In this document: positions 60,088-64,000 of the stretch, one piece after another
How the letters are laid out: each line of letters begins with the position of its first letter
Numbering within the stretch: the first letter of the stretch is position 1
From: Quillaja saponaria
Lineage: Eukaryota > Streptophyta > Magnoliopsida > Fabales > Quillajaceae
Reading direction: 5' to 3'
Length of the DNA stretch: 64,000 bases
Assembly: GCA_029379385.1 (NCBI GenBank)
Contig: CM055615.1
Location: 1,426,001 to 1,490,000 of the forward strand
Position numbers and translations under genes: made by a program
Notes under the pieces: model-generated
The model's input: only the letters and a program-made list of their open reading frames with translations
The model's database searches: none
What the model was told of the DNA's origin: nothing

Positions 60088-60620
60088 TAAGCGTACGCGA
60101 TAGACAAATTAAAAGCAGTGTTGAGATAATTCATGTTTATTATTGTGAATTTTTTACTTCAAATTTTTGGTTGTCATAATAAAATTGTTAATATATATAA
60201 AGTTTTGTGAGAGACATTAAAGGGTGCAGGTGAAATCTCACCTATCAATCTAAGGACTGATATTTATGTGCATCATATGTTAGGTTAACAACTCCTACTA
60301 ATTTTTATAGAGCGAACCACGTGAGGTATTAAATGATGTTTGGTTCAAACTCACAGATAATGTTAGGTTCATGTATAAAAAAAATAATGTTGAAATTTTT
60401 TATAAATTCGATCGATATCGACAATCCTGTTCCTCAGGAAGGAGGGGAATGAGATCATATACCTAAATTTAAAAGACATTTGCCTCCCCTATCATCTGGT
60501 GGCGATTCAATCAAGAAATCGAAACGCAATTCTGATGCTCCTCTATAGAAGACAGGCAAAGGCAACACCTTTCCTGGTGACTCTAACAGCTCGCCTCCTC
60601 ATTGTCCCATTCCCATAGAA

Positions 60621-60630
60621 CCCAAAGCCA
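60621..60630 (+). repeat. Left 10-bp target duplication (partner 62058-62067)
   Basis: CCCAAAGCCA lies directly before the left inverted repeat and again directly after the right one. Mutator-like elements typically make 9-11 bp duplications. Confidence 0.9.
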
Positions 60631-60915
60631 GGACTTTTGGACAGAAGGGTCCAAGTCTCAAAATTTTTGGTCAAAATGGTAATTTTTGTACTATAATAGC
60701 CAAAACGGGGCAAATGATGAAACCGTGTTTTCAAAACACGGTTTCTGGGTCCAACCTGGCATGCCAGATTGGACCATCGGCCAGATCACGCACTCGCGCG
60801 TGGCGCGCGAGTGCCAGCCGACAATTTGTCTCCCGCGGGGCCTGGCCCGTGTGGGACAAAAATTGTCTGAAACGGGCTTTTGAAAAGCCGGTTTCAGACC
60901 TTTGCAGGGTATCCT
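60631..60915 (+). repeat. Left terminal inverted repeat with three palindromes
   Basis: Palindromes: 60719-60745 (GAAACCGTGTTTT arms, perfect), 60791-60813 (CACTCGCGCG arms, perfect) and 60865-60899 (GTCTGAAAC outer arms plus GGCTTTT/AAAAGCC core). They could form hairpins or serve as protein-binding sites; both are inferences. Confidence 0.9.
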
Positions 60916-61764
60916 GCAGCCCTGCTTTGCTAAAGTCTTCAATGCTGCTCCTGCACCTTTTAGTCTCAGACACACTCTTGCTTTGCTTCTCTTATACAAA
61001 CAAACAGCCCCTTGTGCTTTTCTTTATTATTAATGATATTGATTGATTCTGAAATTTCAGAAAACAACTCATCCTCTCAACTAGAATAACAATAATGACT
61101 AACTTAACAACCCCTTGTGTTTTTTTTTATATGCAATAGATCCCATCAAGTTCAAATTTGATAATTCATTTTGTTATAAATTAAGTTTTTATATATATAT
61201 ATATATATATATTTAAATAGTTTATAGATCAATTAAATAGACTAACAAAAAACTTTTAATTACCCAACCTAAATTAAAGATGGTGAAGTGAAAGCAAATC
61301 ATTCTATTAACATTCCCTTGGAACTAGTTTAGTTCAATAGTAATAAGCATAGTCAATGTTTAATAGTATCCAACATTTGTACTTTTGCTATTGATTTGTT
61401 TTTATTAATCTTTTGGGATTTGTAAAAGATCTTCTTAAAAAGTTAAGGATCATGACTTGGTAAGTGGGCCAAAAATTTTCCTTATCATGTATTTGTTGGA
61501 CAACAAGTTCCTTGCCACTCTCTTCTGGTCTTGTTACACAAATGGGGTAACAAATTTAAAACCCACCGCAAATTAAGTAAAAATATGAGAAACTGAAACA
61601 ATCACAAAAATGATTCTTGCGCCTGTTTGGGAACTTGGACAAAAATTTTGTGACACATACCCAAGACAATGCTTTATGATAGAGCTGACAAAAGCTAAAT
61701 CCCTTGGAATTAGCTAAAAAGAATACGAAACATTGGTGTGGAATTAACCATTTCTCACTTCCAA
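60916..61764. other. Interior of the small Mutator-like element
   Basis: It is AT-rich, with a (TA)n run near 61190-61212. The minus strand has an 81-codon open frame (61801-61556) with WLIPHQCFVFFLANSKGFSF, then a CAG-like end, which could be a captured exon. No family was recognised. Confidence 0.4.
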
Positions 61765-62057
61765 AGGCTACCCTGCAGCAGGTCTGAAACTGGCTTTTCA
61801 AAAGCCGGTTTCAGACAATTTTTGTCCCTCACAGGCCAGTCCAGTGGGCCCCGCGGGGGACAAATTGTCTGCTGGCACTCGCGCGCCACGCGCGAGTGCA
61901 TGATCTGGCCGATGGTCCGACCTAGCGTGCCAGGTCGGACCCAGAAACCGTGTTTGAAAACACGGTTTCATCATTTGTCCCGTTTTGGCTATTATAGTAA
62001 AAAATTTACCATTTTGATCAAAATTTTTGGGACTTGGACCTTTCTGTCCAAAAGTCC
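61765..62057 (-). repeat. Right terminal inverted repeat
   Basis: It pairs with 60631-60915. The corresponding palindromes are at about 61778-61813, 61877-61898 and 61944-61970, slightly diverged from the left repeat. Confidence 0.9.
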
Positions 62058-62816
62058 CCCAAAGCCATGGTCTTTACTCCTCCATCCACTTCCAGTAAGC
62101 CATTGTCACCAGCTCAACATTCTTCTCCATCGTCTAATTGGTCAACCAGCTCAAGCAGTGAGTTTTTATACTATTTAATCAATTTTCAGTGTATAAATCT
62201 CCACAATATGTCGATAAACATGATTAAGACAATATAGCAAATTATAATTATTAGGCTTATACAACCAGAGGGAAGACAAAAGCTACTGGGACTTTGCAAT
62301 TCAAGCGTTGGTGAAGCGCCCTAGAACTGGGAAACTCCATGAAATTATAAATGATTGTTCCCTGGAACGCTTGAAAGAATAATCGAATATCCCGAATCTG
62401 ACCATCGATGAGGGTCTTGAGATGGCGGATGGAGCACTTGTTTTGAAACTCAAGAGACGATCAAATTAAATGATGAAATTGAGATTGCGGAGCAAAATGT
62501 AAACATAGGAGCAACGTTGTTGCATCAAGGAGAGATGTTAATGAAGAAAGGACAAGAATTAATTAAGGACTGCCAACGTTTGTTAAGGTCTAAGCTATAA
62601 AATAAAAGGATTGAGTTATATTAATTAGTTCTTTTTTGTCGTAATTTCATCTATTTTTATTAAATGCTGGGCAAGATCTGGAAGTGACTTACTTCTGCAA
62701 CTTCAATAAAATTTGCTTGTACTCACTGTGCTAGTGGATTCAGAATTCGTTCTTGTCAAAATAGAAAAGATTTGGTTAAACTTACTAAAGAAAATTTTGA
62801 CAAAATCAAAACTTAT

Positions 62817-63181
62817 AATTTTATTTTAATCATTAGTTATAAATTCAATAACTATTTAAGATAGATCACGAGGAAGGGCACAGGGGACAAAGTTGAAGGG
62901 AATCGACCGTCATGTAAGTAATATAGAGTATCTTAAGCAAAACTCATCATGAATGAGTACTATTCAAAGTTCAAATTTTTCCCGTCTGTTGTCATATTTA
63001 AAAAAAAAATTATATTTAATATATTTTAACAATATTAAATATAATTTTATTTTAATCATAGTCATATATTCAGCAATTATTTAAGATATATCAATAGCAT
63101 CGGGTATATGAGACATTAAGTTGAAGGGAATAGATCATCATGTAAGTCATTGAGAGTATCTTAAGCACAACTCATCATGAA
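62817..63181 (+). repeat. Tandem duplication, period 226 bp, within block B
   Basis: Bases 62817-62953 and 63043-63181 share AATTTTATTTTAATCAT, TATTTAAGATA, AAGTTGAAGGGAAT and GAGTATCTTAAGCA(A/C)AACTC in order. Block A has this sequence once, so the duplication is specific to B. Confidence 0.8.
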
Positions 63182-63190
63182 AACATTAGT

Positions 63191-64000
63191 TTTATTATGT
63201 AGCAAACCCTGAAAATCATTTGACACAAAAATTTAACTTAAAAGTCTTTTGATCATCAGTGCGTAACCATGCTCAACCACATCCATCGAAGTCAATATTT
63301 TCTTCATCAACAGCAAATGAATGACAACATTCATAAAGATTGTTGAGCAATTGTAAATGCTTGCTATGAATGGATCATTCCGGAGATTTATTGATGACTA
63401 AAAATTAGTGATCAAAGAGCTTAGATTAAGCAAGGAGTATAGATCAATGTTGGAGAGCTAGCTAGTAGATAGAAGTTGTTATCTAAATATAATATGGATA
63501 GCAAAGCATATTGGAGGAGAGAGGACTTGACAAGGATTGAAGTGAATTTGGAACAAATTCATGATAATATTCAGTTTAATTCATTTTAACTTAAATTATT
63601 TTTTTATATTTGTAACAAATCATAAAACTAATAGAATCGAAATAAATTAAATTGAAATTTATTATTTGGAATACAATTATAATTAATGGAATTCAATTCA
63701 ATTTTATTTTTTTTTCAACATTGCCTTTGCACCCATAAAATATGATTTCCTTATCTAAAGGCTTGAATAATTCATTTTGAAAATTCTCAAATAAAAGATA
63801 GGCCTAAACTCATAATTGATCGAATACCAAATTGGAGGCGCAACAAGTAATTTGAAGGGAGAGAGAGAGAGAAAGAAATATGAATATAGATTTAGAGGGG
63901 AAAGAGAAATGAGAGGTAGAGAAGAGATAGGAGAAATGTTGTAGAGAGAAGGCATGGATTTTTAGTGGAAGATAAGGGTAGGGCAAGAGAGAAAATCTGT
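63191..64000. other. Intergenic stretch to the window end
   Basis: No gene was recognised. A GAGAGA-rich purine tract lies at about 63858-63995, which may belong to a promoter or leader of a gene beyond the window. Confidence 0.4.

Larger units (their letters stand above)
60631..62057 (+). mobile_element. Non-autonomous Mutator-like element, 1427 bp, long inverted repeats
   Basis: The left repeat 60631-60915 (285 bp) and the right repeat 61765-62057 (293 bp) are inverted copies, starting GGACTTTTGGACAGAA and ending TTCTGTCCAAAAGTCC, with moderate divergence. A perfect 10-bp duplication flanks the element. Each repeat is GC-rich in its inner half and carries three short palindromes. The 850-bp interior has no transposase. 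The ends resemble those of the large element at 51736, which may be its autonomous relative. Intact borders suggest a fairly recent insertion. Confidence 0.92.
60480..62620 (+). other. Unidentified gene-like fragment split by a Mutator-like element
   Basis: Without the element, one frame reads from LPPLSSGGDSIKKSKRN (about 60481) through a proline/serine-rich stretch with CPIPIEPKA to TPPSTSSKPLSPAQHSS (about 62075-62125). Further on, DKSYWDFAIQALVKRPRTG (about 62278-62335) and NDCSLERLKE precede a stop, and EIEIAEQNVNIGATLLHQGE (about 62480-62540) has coiled-coil character. I cannot name the family. The stops indicate a broken gene; the serine/proline part is partly shared with block A. Confidence 0.3.
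60119..63190 (+). repeat. Duplicated block B (partner block A at 45807-51720)
   Basis: It shares ordered stretches with block A (listed there). It contains the 1427-bp Mutator-like element and lacks the hAT MITE of block A. Confidence 0.7.

Noticed and set aside
60686..61046. Four overlapping frames on both strands
   Set aside because: All are products of the GC-rich terminal inverted repeat, and similar frames appear in the mirrored repeat.
1..64000. CRISPR arrays, bacterial operons, riboswitches and tRNA/rRNA genes
   Set aside because: None was seen. The direct repeats present are transposon or satellite repeats without regular spacers, and no cloverleaf-like sequence stood out by eye.

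Overview
The window looks like nuclear DNA from a flowering plant, most likely a eudicot. It is AT-rich, its genes have introns, and it carries plant-specific families: a non-RD leucine-rich-repeat receptor kinase, DUF247, a pectin methylesterase/invertase inhibitor, a plant mobile domain gene and a chloroplast ribosomal protein. Decayed plant transposons are abundant. The species cannot be fixed from the sequence alone. One 100-base gap of Ns lies at 20709-20808.

Layout. 1-3861: the right part of a hAT DNA transposon with a broken transposase. 3885-7798: the 3' part of a Ty1/copia element carrying a nested RTE-type LINE fragment (4167-5268) and a second insert. 8485-19404 (minus): at least ten exons of a conserved plant gene of unknown function; its 3' end is not found and may lie left of the window. 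19897-20708: a tandem array with a period of about 250 bp that runs into the gap. 22637-37345: a tandem cluster of LRR receptor kinase genes. Copy 1 has two one-base frameshifts. Copy 2 is nearly intact. Copy 3 is only 16 codons plus upstream DNA, cut off by a Ty3/gypsy fragment. A broken inhibitor gene lies between copies 2 and 3. 37549-38967 (plus): a type II membrane glycosyltransferase. 39258-39875 (minus): an uncharacterised basic-tailed protein. 41411-41969 (minus): a chloroplast ribosomal protein S31 (bTHX) gene with a stop in its conserved core. 42869-44391 (minus): a DUF247 pseudogene.

The right third (about 45-64 kb) is a mosaic of mobile DNA. Two related blocks, A (45807-51720) and B (60119-63190), flank a degraded Mutator-like element whose left end is at 51736. 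That element carries remnants of a MURA transposase followed by a plant mobile domain gene. Block A holds a 1102-bp hAT-type MITE with a perfect 8-bp target duplication, and block B preserves the empty site. Block B in turn holds a 1427-bp Mutator-like element with inverted repeats of about 290 bp, palindromes inside those repeats and a perfect 10-bp target duplication. Its ends resemble the left end of the large element.

The genes do not form one pathway. The coherent story is a plant immune-receptor cluster expanding and decaying beside a transposon-rich region. No clearly new defence or metabolic system was recognised. The best leads are the Mutator/plant-mobile-domain pairing, the palindrome-bearing inverted repeats, a possible exitron, and the nonsense codon in S31.
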